A stretch of DNA of 64,000 nt from Kiloniella laminariae DSM 19542 (lineage in GTDB: Bacteria > Pseudomonadota > Alphaproteobacteria > Kiloniellales > Kiloniellaceae): positions 15,243-79,242 of the forward strand of contig NZ_KB893170.1 of the NCBI RefSeq assembly GCF_000374005.1, read 5' to 3'. A program made the position numbers and the translations under genes. Each line of letters opens with the position of its first letter. Positions within the stretch are counted from its first letter, which is position 1. Below are positions 26,967 through 36,584 of the stretch, piece after piece. The notes under the pieces are model-generated. The model searched no databases, had not been told where the DNA came from, and saw nothing but the letters and a program-made list of their open reading frames with translations.

Positions 26967-28124
26967 TTAAGCGGCACCCTGTTCTTTTTCTGCGGCAAGT
27001 GGCTGCTTTTCTGTCGAGACGATCCAGCCACCGCCCAGCACGCGGTTGCCGTCATAGAACACGGCCGCCTGCCCCGGGGAAATACCGAACTGGGGATCAT
27101 GCAACACCACCCGGGCACCGCCCATCCCCAGGCCCTGGCCTTCGGGATAGATCGTCGCTTCGGAGGGTTTTGATGCCGAGCGGATCTTGACCGAGACCTT
27201 GCGTCCAAGATCGCTGAGTGGCGCGCCCAGCCAGTTCAGTTCACTGACCAGAATAACATCGCGCGACAGGGCTTCTTTCGGGCCAACCACCACCTGTTTC
27301 TTCTCGGCGTCAAGGCGGATCACATAAAGCGGGTCTGCTGTCCCGCCAACCCCGATCCCCCGGCGCTGTCCAACTGTATATTTGATAATGCCGTCGTGCT
27401 GCCCCAGAACGGTCCCATCCAGATGGACAATATCGCCCTGGTCCAGTGCACCGGGACGCAGGCGTTCAACCACCCGGGCATAGGACCCGTCCGGCACAAA
27501 ACAAATGTCCTGGCTGTCCGGCTTGTCGGCCACCGACAGACCCATCCGCTCTGCGATCTCGCGGGTTTCGGTTTTAGGCAGTCCGCCCAGAGGAAACCTC
27601 AGGAAATCAAGCTGTTCCGGCGTTGTGGTGAAGAGAAAATAGGTCTGGTCCTTGCTGTCATCAAAAGCCCGGTGCAATTCGGGGCCGTTTGGCCCTTCAA
27701 TCCGCTGCACATAATGCCCGGTCGCCATAACATCGGCGCCCAGATCCTTGGCCATGGCCAGCATGTCCTTGAACTTGACCTTCTGGTTACAGCGCACACA
27801 GGGAATGGGGGTCTCGCCGCGCATATAGCTGTCGGCAAAGTCTTCCATTACATCCTGTTTAAAACGGGATTCATAATCGAGCACGTAATGGGGAAAACCA
27901 AAACGATCCGCGACCATCCGCGCATCATAGATGTCCTGCCCCGCACAGCAGGCACCTTTTTTCTCCAGCGCGATCCCGTGATCATAGAGCTGCAGCGTGA
28001 CACCTATGACGTCATAACCTTCTTCCTTGAGCAGACAGGCGACAACAGAGCTGTCCACACCACCGGACATGGCAACAACCACACGCGTGTCCTTGGGGTC
28101 TTTATCTATGCCAAGAGAATTCAT
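26967..28124 (-). CDS. mnmA: tRNA-specific 2-thiouridylase MnmA
   Basis: This 385-residue enzyme thiolates uridine 34 of tRNA-Lys, -Glu and -Gln in the cytoplasm. Motifs in order: the PP-loop [12 protein letters not shown] at residues 15-26, the catalytic Cys in PCVRCNQ near residue 108, and the second catalytic Cys in [10 protein letters not shown] near residue 205. The tRNA-binding and beta-barrel domains complete the usual length. ATG 28124 is chosen because it gives the usual N-terminus; an in-frame ATG at 28169 would add 15 unconserved residues. Confidence 0.95.
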   Translation of the reverse strand: MNSLGIDKDPKDTRVVVAMSGGVDSSVVACLLKEEGYDVIGVTLQLYDHGIALEKKGACCAGQDIYDARMVADRFGFPHYVLDYESRFKQDVMEDFADSYMRGETPIPCVRCNQKVKFKDMLAMAKDLGADVMATGHYVQRIEGPNGPELHRAFDDSKDQTYFLFTTTPEQLDFLRFPLGGLPKTETREIAERMGLSVADKPDSQDICFVPDGSYARVVERLRPGALDQGDIVHLDGTVLGQHDGIIKYTVGQRRGIGVGGTADPLYVIRLDAEKKQVVVGPKEALSRDVILVSELNWLGAPLSDLGRKVSVKIRSASKPSEATIYPEGQGLGMGGARVVLHDPQFGISPGQAAVFYDGNRVLGGGWIVSTEKQPLAAEKEQGAA

Positions 28125-28438
28125 CGATCTGCCATCTCGTTTGTCTTGTGTTGTCAGCCCATTTTTCAAAAGGGATAAAGACTGACATCCAAAGCCTGTT
28201 TACTCTCCCGGCCTATGTAAGGCGCACAGCACTGGCAATCAAGCCTTAATACCCGAGGAAGATAATCGGGCATAGCCAGCACAAACCTGTTCCGGAATTT
28301 TGCGCAGCTTAACAGAGAAGCTGTCTTTTGTTAATGGTCTGGACGACAGAGGCCCTGTGCAAGAAATGCATACAGGGTAATTCATACTGGTAAAGGTCAG
28401 GAATCAACAATTTTCCGGGCTTGAAAAGGTACTTATTC
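28125..28438. other. Intergenic region upstream of mnmA
   Basis: About 310 bases between the alpha/beta hydrolase stop and the mnmA start, both on the minus strand. It should hold the mnmA promoter. A weak CCCTGT/ACAGGG inverted repeat at 28353-28377 may form a hairpin after the hydrolase gene. Nothing else was recognised. Confidence 0.35.
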
Positions 28439-29830
28439 TCAGTCTGCCTGGGCAACATCAACCAATCTGCGAAGAACGATGGGGTCCCGAACCAAATCAA
28501 TAAGCAGGGAGAAATGCCCTTTTCCTCTGCGCAAGAAACGGTTTTCCGGCGGGACGCGCCAGCGATCGGCCAGAGCAAGCCCCCCCTTATAAGGAGTCAG
28601 ATCATCGGACTGCCCCAGCATCATGATTGTCTTATGGGGCGGAACCACGGAATGACCGGCAGGCTGCACAAAAGGCAAACAGCGGGTGTAGTCTTCTTCT
28701 CGCCAGCCCAGTTCGTGAAGCTGGTTCGGCACCCCCAGCGCACCCGTCAGGCAACTTTTTTTCAACACCCCCATAACATCACCACTGGTGGCAATTAACA
28801 AAAGCGCGTCTGGCTTCAGTCTGTCCGGCCAGTTCCAGGCAACAGTAGAGAGCAGCTGCGCGGTCAGAGCTCCCATACTGACTCCCCCCAGAATGACCGG
28901 ACCACCGCGTTGCCAGCGCACCCAGTCAATCAGGACGGACAGATCACTGATCCATTGACGAAAGAATTCGACCAGCCCGATCGGACCGCGGGCCAGGGTT
29001 CTCTCCCCGGCAAACCAGCCAGAGGTTTTACGAAAGGCATGTTCCGGCTGCTGCACCCGCAAAACCCGAAATCCGGCCTCGGTCAAGGCGCAAATCGGAT
29101 CTTCCCGATCCTGGAAGCAATCCTGTTCCACACCAAGCCCCTGCAAAAATATAAAGGTCGGTGCATCAGGCTCCAGGCCCGTCAAAGGCTCATAACAGCG
29201 TACCCAGTTTTCCCCTCCTCCCAGAAGAGAGGGATATCGCAACCAGTATTCGCGCCCGTAGACCCCGTGAATGGAATGCGACATCACCATCCGGGGCATG
29301 GCAGAGGGCGGAGCAAAGGCTTTTTCCGGCTCTTTGAGAAAATCAGCATATTTTTCCTGAAAATCTCTTGGTGTCGGCAGATCCCAGCCAATCGGGGCAA
29401 CCTGACGGCGCAGATCACGAAACAGCAGAGCCGATTCCAGTAACCTCTGGGCGGTTTCCTGGCGGCGCAACTCTGAAAAAATCCGTCCGGCAATGCTGAG
29501 ATCGTCACCGAACATGACAACCTTCCAGCGCTCAAAAGCAGACTTGGCAACATAATGACGAATACTGACCTCGGTCAGCGCATCATCACAACTGTCAGGC
29601 AGGGCCTGTTTAAGCTGAAGCCTGTCAGCAAGGACACGCGCATCACCCTCACAAGCAATCGCTGTATGGAGGATGCGCGATAAAGGAAAGAGATAGTTGA
29701 CCCCCAGACGCAACGCCAGGGCATCAAACCAGGGGCGCGCCAGATATCGCCCTATCGTTCCCCGTACCATGGGAAAGGGACGCGGGGGCGGAAGACACTG
29801 GGCAGAACTATGAAACCGTTCTCTGTTCAC
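28439..29830 (-). CDS. Alpha/beta hydrolase
   Basis: A 463-residue alpha/beta hydrolase with a long N-terminal region (about 190 residues) before the core. The nucleophile elbow is GGVSMGA, the acid lies in GQSDDLTP, and the catalytic His is in GKGHFS near the C-terminus. The strand FIFLQGLGVEQD provides an oxyanion-hole region. The layout resembles ABHD18-like proteins. There is no signal peptide. The substrate is unknown. The gene follows cobB on the same strand but after a 168-base gap, so functional linkage to B12 synthesis is doubtful. Confidence 0.75.
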   Translation of the reverse strand: MNRERFHSSAQCLPPPRPFPMVRGTIGRYLARPWFDALALRLGVNYLFPLSRILHTAIACEGDARVLADRLQLKQALPDSCDDALTEVSIRHYVAKSAFERWKVVMFGDDLSIAGRIFSELRRQETAQRLLESALLFRDLRRQVAPIGWDLPTPRDFQEKYADFLKEPEKAFAPPSAMPRMVMSHSIHGVYGREYWLRYPSLLGGGENWVRCYEPLTGLEPDAPTFIFLQGLGVEQDCFQDREDPICALTEAGFRVLRVQQPEHAFRKTSGWFAGERTLARGPIGLVEFFRQWISDLSVLIDWVRWQRGGPVILGGVSMGALTAQLLSTVAWNWPDRLKPDALLLIATSGDVMGVLKKSCLTGALGVPNQLHELGWREEDYTRCLPFVQPAGHSVVPPHKTIMMLGQSDDLTPYKGGLALADRWRVPPENRFLRRGKGHFSLLIDLVRDPIVLRRLVDVAQAD

Positions 29831-29998
29831 CTGATTTTCTATACATGCTGTTCAAAAGGAACTTGTTTTGCTTGTCACTTCAGGTCGGCGCATCACCACT
29901 ATAGCAAAAATTTATCTAAAATACGCGACAATTGCCCCCGAACACTAACACTTGAGGCCTCGTTTTTCTATTTTCTTTGGAAAAGCTGCTTCAAATCA

Positions 29999-31318
29999 TC
30001 ACTCTGGCAGACGATCAATCAGGTGAATATAGGACCCCAGCACAGACCCGAGTCGGCAGCCCGCTGTCCCCAGATCCTTTCCTCCCGCATCCTCGACCTG
30101 GAATAACGGCTGCTCTCCTTCGCCCCTGACGACTGTGGAATAGTGAAATTCATGAGCGGCAAACCCCTGCCCTGTCAAGCCAAGCGGGCTTTCAACCAGG
30201 TTTCGCACAACCCGGTAGCCGAGGGAGCACTTGCGAACAGCAAAAGAAGTCTCGACAGGTAACAGCCCTGCCATGGCGTGATGATCCCCCCGACCATCGA
30301 TCAACCCCTGTCCCAAAACCATATAACCGCCACACTCACCGAAGATGGTGGTTTTTTTCTCTGCAGCAGTGCGAAGCGCCCCCATGAAATTCTGGTTGGC
30401 ACCAAGCTGTCCGACGTGAAGCTCCGGATAACCGCCGGGCAAATAGATTGCATCTGCATTTGTCGCGGGGCGCTGATCTTCAAGAGGAGAGAAAAACGTC
30501 AATTCTGCCCCGCTCTGACGCCATCCCTCAAGCAAGGCCGAATAACAAAAAGAGAAAGCAACATCACTCGCCACAGCAATGCGCTGACCGATCGGCGGCA
30601 CCAGCGTGCCCATTTCCCGCACAGCCAGACGCGAGGGACGTGCCAGATCAAGCAAGGCACGACAGTCAACATCCCAGGCAACCTGTTCAGCGGCATGGTT
30701 CAGAAACCCATCCAGTTCGCTGTGTTCAACAGCCTGTACCAGACCAAGATGCCGGTTGGGCAGCACCATCTCGTCCTGTCGGCGTAAATGCCCTAGTACT
30801 GGAATTCCGAGAGGACGGCAGGCTTCATCCAGCAATGCCGCATGACGCGGAGACCCAACCCGATTAAAGATAACTCCAGCAATATCAAGTTCAGGATCAA
30901 AGCTCGCAAAGCCGTGCAGCACCGCGGCGGCAGAAGCCGACATGCCCTTGACATCGATGACAAGAACCACAGGCCAGCCGGTTTTTTTGGCAAGGGCAGC
31001 GGTTGATCCAGCACCACCTACGGCACCATCAAACAGCCCCATCACCCCTTCGGCCAGAATGACCTCCGCATCCCGTCCGGCCAGGGCAACAAGCGCGGCA
31101 AGACTTTCGGCACGCAAAGCCCAGGGATCAAGGTTATAACAGGGCCTGCCCGCAGCAGCAGCATGATAGGCCGGGTCGATATAGTCAGGCCCCACCTTTA
31201 CTGGCGACACACGTTCCATATTATTTCGGAAATGCCGCAGCAGAGCGAGGGTCAGCGTGGTTTTGCCGCTCCCAGAGGACGGCGCGGCAATGATCAGGCC
31301 CTTGCTGGATTGTTGCAT
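29999..31318 (-). CDS. cobB: Cobyrinate a,c-diamide synthase
   Basis: This 439-residue enzyme amidates the a and c side chains of (hydrogeno)cobyrinic acid with glutamine and ATP. The N-terminal half is the P-loop dethiobiotin-synthase-like domain (APSSGSGKTTLTLALL at 9-24). The C-terminal half is a class I glutamine amidotransferase with LPGGYPELH and the nucleophile Cys in GECGGYMVLG. It is separated by 32 bases from cobA upstream, so cobA and cobB form a leftward operon. The gene could equally be named cbiA, since CobB and CbiA share sequence. Confidence 0.95.
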   Translation of the reverse strand: MQQSSKGLIIAAPSSGSGKTTLTLALLRHFRNNMERVSPVKVGPDYIDPAYHAAAAGRPCYNLDPWALRAESLAALVALAGRDAEVILAEGVMGLFDGAVGGAGSTAALAKKTGWPVVLVIDVKGMSASAAAVLHGFASFDPELDIAGVIFNRVGSPRHAALLDEACRPLGIPVLGHLRRQDEMVLPNRHLGLVQAVEHSELDGFLNHAAEQVAWDVDCRALLDLARPSRLAVREMGTLVPPIGQRIAVASDVAFSFCYSALLEGWRQSGAELTFFSPLEDQRPATNADAIYLPGGYPELHVGQLGANQNFMGALRTAAEKKTTIFGECGGYMVLGQGLIDGRGDHHAMAGLLPVETSFAVRKCSLGYRVVRNLVESPLGLTGQGFAAHEFHYSTVVRGEGEQPLFQVEDAGGKDLGTAGCRLGSVLGSYIHLIDRLPE

Positions 31319-31350
31319 CTGCGCTTCCCCTCTAAGATTATATCACCACA

Positions 31351-32199
31351 TTAGGCGCTTGCAGTCTTTTCCGGCTTGTCCCGATGGCCGAGCGGATCAC
31401 TTTCCAGTACCCGTCCATTGATTGCCCCGAGCCAGTCCAACCCGGACCGCAGCCGAACCACTTCACCCACCACCACCAGAGCGGGCGGCTGGATGCCACA
31501 GGCCTCCACATCCTGGACACAGCTGCCGAGGGTGGTTTCCAACACTTCCTGCTGAGGCGTAGAAGCTTTACTGACAATGCCAACAGCTTCACTTGGCAAT
31601 CGTCCGTTTTCCATCAGCCGGGCAGCGATTTCGCCCAGATGCTTGATCGCCATATAGATCACAATCACAGGAGATCCCTGAGCAATACCCGCCCAGTTGA
31701 TATTATCCGGCACAATCCCGTTGGCATTGTGCCCGGTCAGAAAGGTCACAGCAGAGTTACATTCGCGGTGTGTTACCGGAATCCCGGCATAGGCCAGCCC
31801 GCCAATACCGCTGGAGATACCGGGAACAATCCGGAAAGGAACATTGGCCTCGACCAGGGTCAGTGCTTCTTCTCCGCCGCGGCCAAAAACAAAGGGATCA
31901 CCGCCCTTCAGGCGCAAAACCCTCTTGCCTTCGCGGGCGAGTTGAACCAGCCGCTGGGAAATATCGGCCTGCTTTGGCGAAGGCTTGCCCCCCCGTTTAC
32001 CCGCGTATTCAAGCAGACAATCCGGCCGGGCCATCTTGAGAATATCTTCTCCGACCAGCGCATCGTAGACCAACACGTCGGCTGACCTCAGCGCATGCAG
32101 GGCATAAAGCGTCAGCAATCCGGCATCTCCGGGGCCTCCCCCGACCAGCCAGACCCAGCCGGGTTGAAACTCCGGCAAATCAAGAAGCAGTTTATCCAT
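31351..32199 (-). CDS. cobA: Uroporphyrinogen-III C-methyltransferase
   Basis: This 282-residue SUMT adds two methyl groups from S-adenosylmethionine to uroporphyrinogen III, giving precorrin-2, the entry to B12 and siroheme. The family signature VWLVGGGPGDAGLLTLYAL is near the N-terminus (residues 17-35), with RLKGGDPFVFGRGGEE near residue 97 and the SAM pocket PGISSGIGG in the middle. There is no CysG-type N-terminal dehydrogenase domain. It is divergent from cbiD and probably heads the cobA-cobB unit. Confidence 0.95.
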   Translation of the reverse strand: MDKLLLDLPEFQPGWVWLVGGGPGDAGLLTLYALHALRSADVLVYDALVGEDILKMARPDCLLEYAGKRGGKPSPKQADISQRLVQLAREGKRVLRLKGGDPFVFGRGGEEALTLVEANVPFRIVPGISSGIGGLAYAGIPVTHRECNSAVTFLTGHNANGIVPDNINWAGIAQGSPVIVIYMAIKHLGEIAARLMENGRLPSEAVGIVSKASTPQQEVLETTLGSCVQDVEACGIQPPALVVVGEVVRLRSGLDWLGAINGRVLESDPLGHRDKPEKTASA

Positions 32200-32359
32200 T
32201 TATCACACTGTCCTTCTCGTGTAGCTTCGCTTGATTGACACCACCATACCCGCTATTTCCTTACACAGCCTTACCAGTGGAAAAGTCTGCTGTATTGAGA
32301 AACATCGGTAACTGGCGGGCCCACCCGGAGACAAGCCAAACGGTCTGTAGAATAACGTC

Positions 32360-33451
32360 ATGGCACGAAAACCTGAAGGAAAATTAAGAAGAGGCTGGAC
32401 TACCGGTGCCTGTGCCACTGCGGCAACCAAAGCGGCCTATACAGCTCTCCTTACAAATAACTTTCCCGATCCCGTTACTATAACCCTGCCCAAGGGAGAG
32501 CAACCTGCTTTTGCGCTTTGCCGTGAAGAAAAAACTTCAGATATGGCCATGGCAGCAATCATCAAGGATGCAGGCGATGACCCCGATGTAACCCACCGTG
32601 CCATTATCATGGCCTCTGTTCGCCATGGCCTGCCTGGAAGCGGCGTAGTCTTTCACGCAGGCGAAGGCGTGGGAATGGTAACCAAACCCGGTCTTCCAAT
32701 TCCGCCGGGGCAACCAGCAATCAATCCTGTACCACGCCAATTGATGCAGGCCGTCATTGCCGAAGTTGCTGCCGCGCATACCGGCACGGGTGATGTAGAG
32801 ATTACGATCTCCATTCCTGACGGTGAAACCCTGGCCCAGAAAACATGGAATCCGCGACTGGGTATTGTCGGCGGCCTCTCCATCCTCGGCACTACGGGTG
32901 TCGTTGTTCCCTTTTCCTGCTCTTCTTGGATTCACTCTATCCATCGCGGTATCGACGTCGCCATAGCCACAGGCAGATCTCATGTTGCGGGCTGCACAGG
33001 CTCCACATCAGAAAAAGCCGTCATGGATTTCTACGGCCTCGGCGAAGGCGACATGCTCGATATGGGGGATTTTGCAGGTGGCATGCTGAAGTACCTCAAA
33101 ACTCACCCCCTGCCCCGCCTGACAATCGGCGGTGGCTTTGGCAAGCTGACCAAGCTGGCTATGGGCCATCTGGATTTACATTCCGGTCGCAGCCAGGTCG
33201 ACATGAGCTGGCTGGCTGAACGGCTCAGGGAGCTTGGAGCCTCGGAAGATTTCCTCAAAGAAGCCGAAACCGCAAACACAGCCAACCAGATCCTGACCCG
33301 CAGCCTGAAAGAAAACATCCCTCTGGCTGAGTGCATTGCAAATCTGGCACGCGATGAAGCCCTTAAAATCCTCAAAGGCGAAACTGCCGTCGATGTTATT
33401 CTCATCGACCGTCCGGGTAAAATTATCGCCCGTAGCGAGATCGCTTCATGA
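32360..33451 (+). CDS. cbiD: Cobalt-precorrin-5B C1-methyltransferase
   Basis: This 363-residue enzyme methylates C1 of the contracted corrin ring in the cobalt-early (oxygen-independent) route. The conserved start GWTTGACATAATKAA and FHAGEGVGMVTKPGL are both present. It replaces CobF of the aerobic pathway. It overlaps cobK by four bases (ATGA), so the two are translated together. cobA is divergent from it across a 160-base gap. Confidence 0.94.
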   Translation: MARKPEGKLRRGWTTGACATAATKAAYTALLTNNFPDPVTITLPKGEQPAFALCREEKTSDMAMAAIIKDAGDDPDVTHRAIIMASVRHGLPGSGVVFHAGEGVGMVTKPGLPIPPGQPAINPVPRQLMQAVIAEVAAAHTGTGDVEITISIPDGETLAQKTWNPRLGIVGGLSILGTTGVVVPFSCSSWIHSIHRGIDVAIATGRSHVAGCTGSTSEKAVMDFYGLGEGDMLDMGDFAGGMLKYLKTHPLPRLTIGGGFGKLTKLAMGHLDLHSGRSQVDMSWLAERLRELGASEDFLKEAETANTANQILTRSLKENIPLAECIANLARDEALKILKGETAVDVILIDRPGKIIARSEIAS

Positions 33452-34242
33452 AAGCCCCCATCCTGAGGTCCGTTTCACAATTGAAAGTACTGATCCTCGG
33501 CGGTGTCACCGAAGCCAATGAACTTGCTGAACTACTTGAAAAACATAATGACTTTACACCTGTTACCTCACGCGCGGGTGTTACAAGCCAAAGGGCCGCT
33601 GTTTCCGGCACCGAACGCCTTGGCGGATTTGGTGGGGTTGAAGGCCTAAAAAGCTATCTGGCAGATACATTCATTGATGCTGTTATCGATGCCACACACC
33701 CCTTTGCCAGGAACATGACCGATAATGCCGCCCGCGCGTGCGATCAGCTAGCTATTCCGCGCGCGGTTTTACGTCGCCCGACATGGAAAGCTCAAGAAAA
33801 AGACCGGTGGATTTCCCTTCCCAACCTTTCCAGCGCCGTGAGTTATATAAAAAACCTGCCTTCAGGCAGGCGTGTATTTCTCACCACCGGACAGCAGGAA
33901 CTCCCAGCCTTTTTGACCCTCTCACAGCATCACTTTATCGCCAGGATGATCGAACCCCCCTGTTTCGAGAAACCTCCAGCTAACATGGATCTCCTTCTCG
34001 AACGCGGCCCCTTTTCCCTGACGCAGGAGCTGGCCCTGATGAAACGACATCAGATTGATCTGCTTGTGAGCAAAAATTCCGGCGGCAGGGCGACAGAGGC
34101 CAAACTCAGAGCCGCCCGCGACCTTGCTCTGCCTGTGTTGATGATCGAGCGCCCGGCAATCCCTGCCGGATCCTTTGTCATAGAAACACCCCGACAGACA
34201 GTAGAGTGGCTTGAAGACTTGCTAAACAGCATGACAAACTAG
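33448..34242 (+). CDS. cobK: Precorrin-6A (cobalt-precorrin-6A) reductase
   Basis: A 264-residue CobK/CbiJ enzyme that reduces the macrocycle with NADPH. Recognisable segments are VLILGGVTEANELAELL near residue 14, VIDATHPFA near residue 79, the GRRVFLTTGQQEL strand, and the C-terminal LVSKNSGGRATEAKL. It starts inside the cbiD stop. The long form begins MKAPILRS; an internal start would remove the first dozen residues. It could be named cbiJ, given its partner CbiD. Confidence 0.93.
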   Translation: MKAPILRSVSQLKVLILGGVTEANELAELLEKHNDFTPVTSRAGVTSQRAAVSGTERLGGFGGVEGLKSYLADTFIDAVIDATHPFARNMTDNAARACDQLAIPRAVLRRPTWKAQEKDRWISLPNLSSAVSYIKNLPSGRRVFLTTGQQELPAFLTLSQHHFIARMIEPPCFEKPPANMDLLLERGPFSLTQELALMKRHQIDLLVSKNSGGRATEAKLRAARDLALPVLMIERPAIPAGSFVIETPRQTVEWLEDLLNSMTN

Positions 34243-34254
34243 GACAGGCCGACC

Positions 34255-35058
34255 TTGCACTTCAACCTGCCTCATCAACAATACCGCCTGCTTCTCTCCC
34301 TATTGCTTTTGACCGTCCCGGCTGTGCCTGCAGTTGCCGGGAGCTGGTGGCAACCACAGGGCATTCTTGACTGGGACTGGCAGCTGCAACCGCCACACAA
34401 TTTTGATCGCAAGGTCCAGATTATAGACCTCGATCTCTTCGACATCTCAAGGGAAACCATCGAAGCTCTCCAGCAAAGTGGCACTAAAGTAGTCTGTTAT
34501 ATCAATGTCGGCGCCTGGGAAGACTGGCGCGCCGACGCCGGAATCTTCCCTCCTGAAATTCTGGGTAACGATTATGAAGGATGGGCAGGGGAAAAGTGGC
34601 TTGATATCCGTCGACGGGATTCGCTCGCACCGATTATGCTGGCGCGCCTCGACCTTTGTGCAGCCAAAGGTTTTGACGGGGTTGAACCCGACAATATGGA
34701 TCTGCACAACGAGGAAACCGGCTTTGAAATTTCGCGACAGGATCAGCTTGTCTATAACATCTGGTTGGCCGAAGAAGCCCACAGCCGCGGGCTGTCCATC
34801 GGCCAGAAAAATGCGCCTGATCTGGCCCGCGACCTGGTAGTCCATTTTGACTGGGCTTTGACCGAGGATTGTTTTACCGAGGGCTGGTGCCAGGAAATGT
34901 CACCCTTCCTTGACGTGGGCAAAGCTGTTTTTGCTGCCGAATATACCGACAGGCAACAGACGATAGCCCCCTATTGCCAGAAAGCAAAACAAACAGGGAT
35001 AAGCCTGATCCTGAAAAACAGGGAATTAACCCGGATCACAGGTGCTAGCTGCCCCTAA
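34255..35058 (+). CDS. GH114-like endo-alpha-1,4-polygalactosaminidase
   Basis: A 267-residue secreted or periplasmic protein with a signal peptide (hydrophobic residues 12-27, ending AVAGS). It matches the GH114/TM1410 family of TIM-barrel proteins: VCYINVGAWEDW near residue 80, GEKWLDIRRRDSLAPI and GFDGVEPDNMD with the paired acids. Family members hydrolyse alpha-1,4-galactosaminoglycans such as Pel-like polymers. The start is TTG at 34255, 12 bases after the cobK stop, so it may be read from the cbiD-cobK message although no B12 role is evident. Confidence 0.82.
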   Translation: MHFNLPHQQYRLLLSLLLLTVPAVPAVAGSWWQPQGILDWDWQLQPPHNFDRKVQIIDLDLFDISRETIEALQQSGTKVVCYINVGAWEDWRADAGIFPPEILGNDYEGWAGEKWLDIRRRDSLAPIMLARLDLCAAKGFDGVEPDNMDLHNEETGFEISRQDQLVYNIWLAEEAHSRGLSIGQKNAPDLARDLVVHFDWALTEDCFTEGWCQEMSPFLDVGKAVFAAEYTDRQQTIAPYCQKAKQTGISLILKNRELTRITGASCP

Positions 35059-35140
35059 TGTTTACTGGATACGGCAAGATCACTGAGCTTTGTGAAACCA
35101 GGGGTTTTCCGAAAAGGACAGAACCTCCAAGCACTCTGGC

Positions 35141-35320
35141 TTAGACAACCTGGATCTTTACCGAGCGCCCGAAATTTTCCTGAATAAGATTCTTGGCATG
35201 TGCAATCATCTTCAGGCTTTCAGCCTTATGAATTTTAAAGGTATGGCGTCCGCTCTTAAGTGAATGGGTCACAAAATTATGAAGGCCATAAGTAATTAGG
35301 AAATTAAGTTCTTTAGTCAT
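35141..35320 (-). CDS. Small basic hypothetical protein
   Basis: A 59-residue protein starting MTKELNFLITYG at 35320, chosen because a purine-rich stretch (AAGAAG) lies upstream; the frame also extends to 35398 (85 residues). It is basic, with helical C-terminus (KMIAHAKNLIQENFGRSVKIQVV). I do not recognise it. Its AT content is higher than that of its neighbours. Confidence 0.45.
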   Translation of the reverse strand: MTKELNFLITYGLHNFVTHSLKSGRHTFKIHKAESLKMIAHAKNLIQENFGRSVKIQVV

Positions 35321-35716
35321 TTTTTTCTTCTTATTGTTGAGTATAGTTTTAGGTACTAAGCGGTTATAAATCAGCCCAGTTTTGAAAAATTTGCGCAAGA
35401 TAGGCCTGCTTTGGCCTCTGGACGGTATATTTTACCGCGAATCAGAAACAGTCGTGCAGATTCTATTTTCAGATCACTGCCGGAGATACAAATGTCTGAA
35501 ACCTGCCCCTGAGCTTCATCGCTCTGTTATATATGGGGAGTAAATGCTTCATAACAAACCGGAGATTAGAGCTGAGCTCGATAATTCCGTAAAGGCCAAA
35601 ACCAGACCAGAAATCAGGCCTGAATATCCAGCCTGACTGTTTCCCGAATTTTCCAGAAAATTCATTTCGGAAAAATCATTCCGGGAAGATCATTCATCTT
35701 GAACAGAAAAAGAAAA
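35321..35716. other. Intergenic region between small gene and csp
   Basis: About 390 bases without a confident gene, apart from a possible N-terminal extension of the small protein. It is AT-rich and contains the T-tract of the cold-shock gene terminator at its right end. The segment near 35640-35690 has a repeated TTTC(G)GAAAAA-like motif but no recognisable element. Confidence 0.35.
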
Positions 35717-35736
35717 GGTTCGCGAAACCGCGAACC
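35702..35736 (-). terminator. Terminator of the cold-shock gene
   Basis: GGTTCGCG and CGCGAACC form a perfect 8-base stem with a 4-base loop. On the minus strand it is followed by TTTTCTTTTTCTG, a good U-tract. It lies about 30 bases after the csp stop. Confidence 0.88.
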
Positions 35737-35766
35737 CTTCCTCGCATTCAGACGTTTGTCTAAAGC

Positions 35767-35973
35767 TTAAACCAGTTTCAGGTTTTCAGCAGAAGACTTG
35801 CCGTTGCGTCCAGCTTCCAGATCGTAGGAAACTTTCTGGCCTTCGTTCAAAGAAGACAGGCCAGCGCGTTCAACAGCAGAGATGTGAACGAAAGCGTCGT
35901 TAGAACCATCTTCTGGCTCAATGAAACCGAAGCCTTTAGTTGCATTAAAGAATTTTACTGTACCGATAGTCAT
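35767..35973 (-). CDS. Cold-shock domain protein (CspA family)
   Basis: A 68-residue single-domain OB-fold protein that binds single-stranded RNA and DNA. RNP1 is KGFGFIE and RNP2 is DAFVHIS, both intact. The start [14 protein letters not shown] at 35973 is the standard one; the frame extends five codons further without family support. Its own terminator follows. The upstream 300 bases are non-coding, as expected for the long structured leader that many csp genes use for temperature control. Confidence 0.95.
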   Translation of the reverse strand: MTIGTVKFFNATKGFGFIEPEDGSNDAFVHISAVERAGLSSLNEGQKVSYDLEAGRNGKSSAENLKLV

Positions 35974-36300
35974 AATATATATCCTCATGACAGGAAGAAT
36001 TAGATTTTGTGTCTTACCTCATGCAAAACACGGTTTTTTCAACGCTCACACTGTCAGGGATTAGAAAGCTCATCGGCGAACCGAAAGTTCAAATAACACT
36101 AAGTAGATGCAATACGTATGCCGCACTTATAGCTGATATTGGAGAAGAGTCAACTGGGAAAGATTTTCATCTTAACGGGGTAAGCCAATTGTATGCTGTC
36201 TTCTCAATCAGTCACTTTGTCTGATCTCGCTGGTCCCCGCCCCACTGTTCATCGCCTCCAGCAACCAGATTTGAATAGAAAACACAGGAATAGAAAACCA
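35974..36300. other. csp leader and divergent promoter region
   Basis: About 330 bases separate the csp start from the DUF2164 gene on the other strand. A frame of 71 codons on the plus strand (36009-36224) lacks family resemblance and is not annotated. The region probably holds the csp 5' untranslated region and promoters for both genes. No CspA thermosensor fold could be assigned by eye. Confidence 0.4.
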
Positions 36301-36534
36301 ATGTCCGTCAAGCTTGCAAGCGATCGTAAATCCGAAATTATTCAAGAGCTCGTTAGCTTTTATTATTCAGAGTTTGACGAGAATCTAAGCGACTTTCGCG
36401 CTGAAGCCCTCGTCGACTTTCTACACAGGAAGTTAGGTCCTTCTCACTACAATCAGGGAATCGCAGATGCCCGAAAGTATATGGCAGAGAAAATTGACGA
36501 CCTCGATGCCCAGTTTTATCTACCTGAAGAATAA
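36301..36534 (+). CDS. DUF2164 family protein
   Basis: A 77-residue protein resembling DUF2164 (IIQELVSFYYSEFDENLSDFRAEALVDFL then GPSHYNQGIADARKYM). It is small, acidic and soluble; its function is unknown. The ATG at 36301 gives the family's normal N-terminus. It is convergent with the histidine kinase gene downstream. Confidence 0.8.
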   Translation: MSVKLASDRKSEIIQELVSFYYSEFDENLSDFRAEALVDFLHRKLGPSHYNQGIADARKYMAEKIDDLDAQFYLPEE

Positions 36535-36584
36535 AACAATCCAAGTACAGGCAAACAGGAGGCTGAAAGAACCCCGCGTGTAAA

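Noticed and set aside
32200-32359. Possible cobalamin riboswitch upstream of cbiD
   Set aside because: A CCCGGAGACAAGCC segment resembles the 3' end of such switches, but the B12 box and the GGGAA core are not present and the gap is too short for the full element.
36009-36224. 71-codon frame upstream of csp
   Set aside because: No ribosome-binding site or recognisable features; it lies in the expected leader/promoter region of the cold-shock gene.
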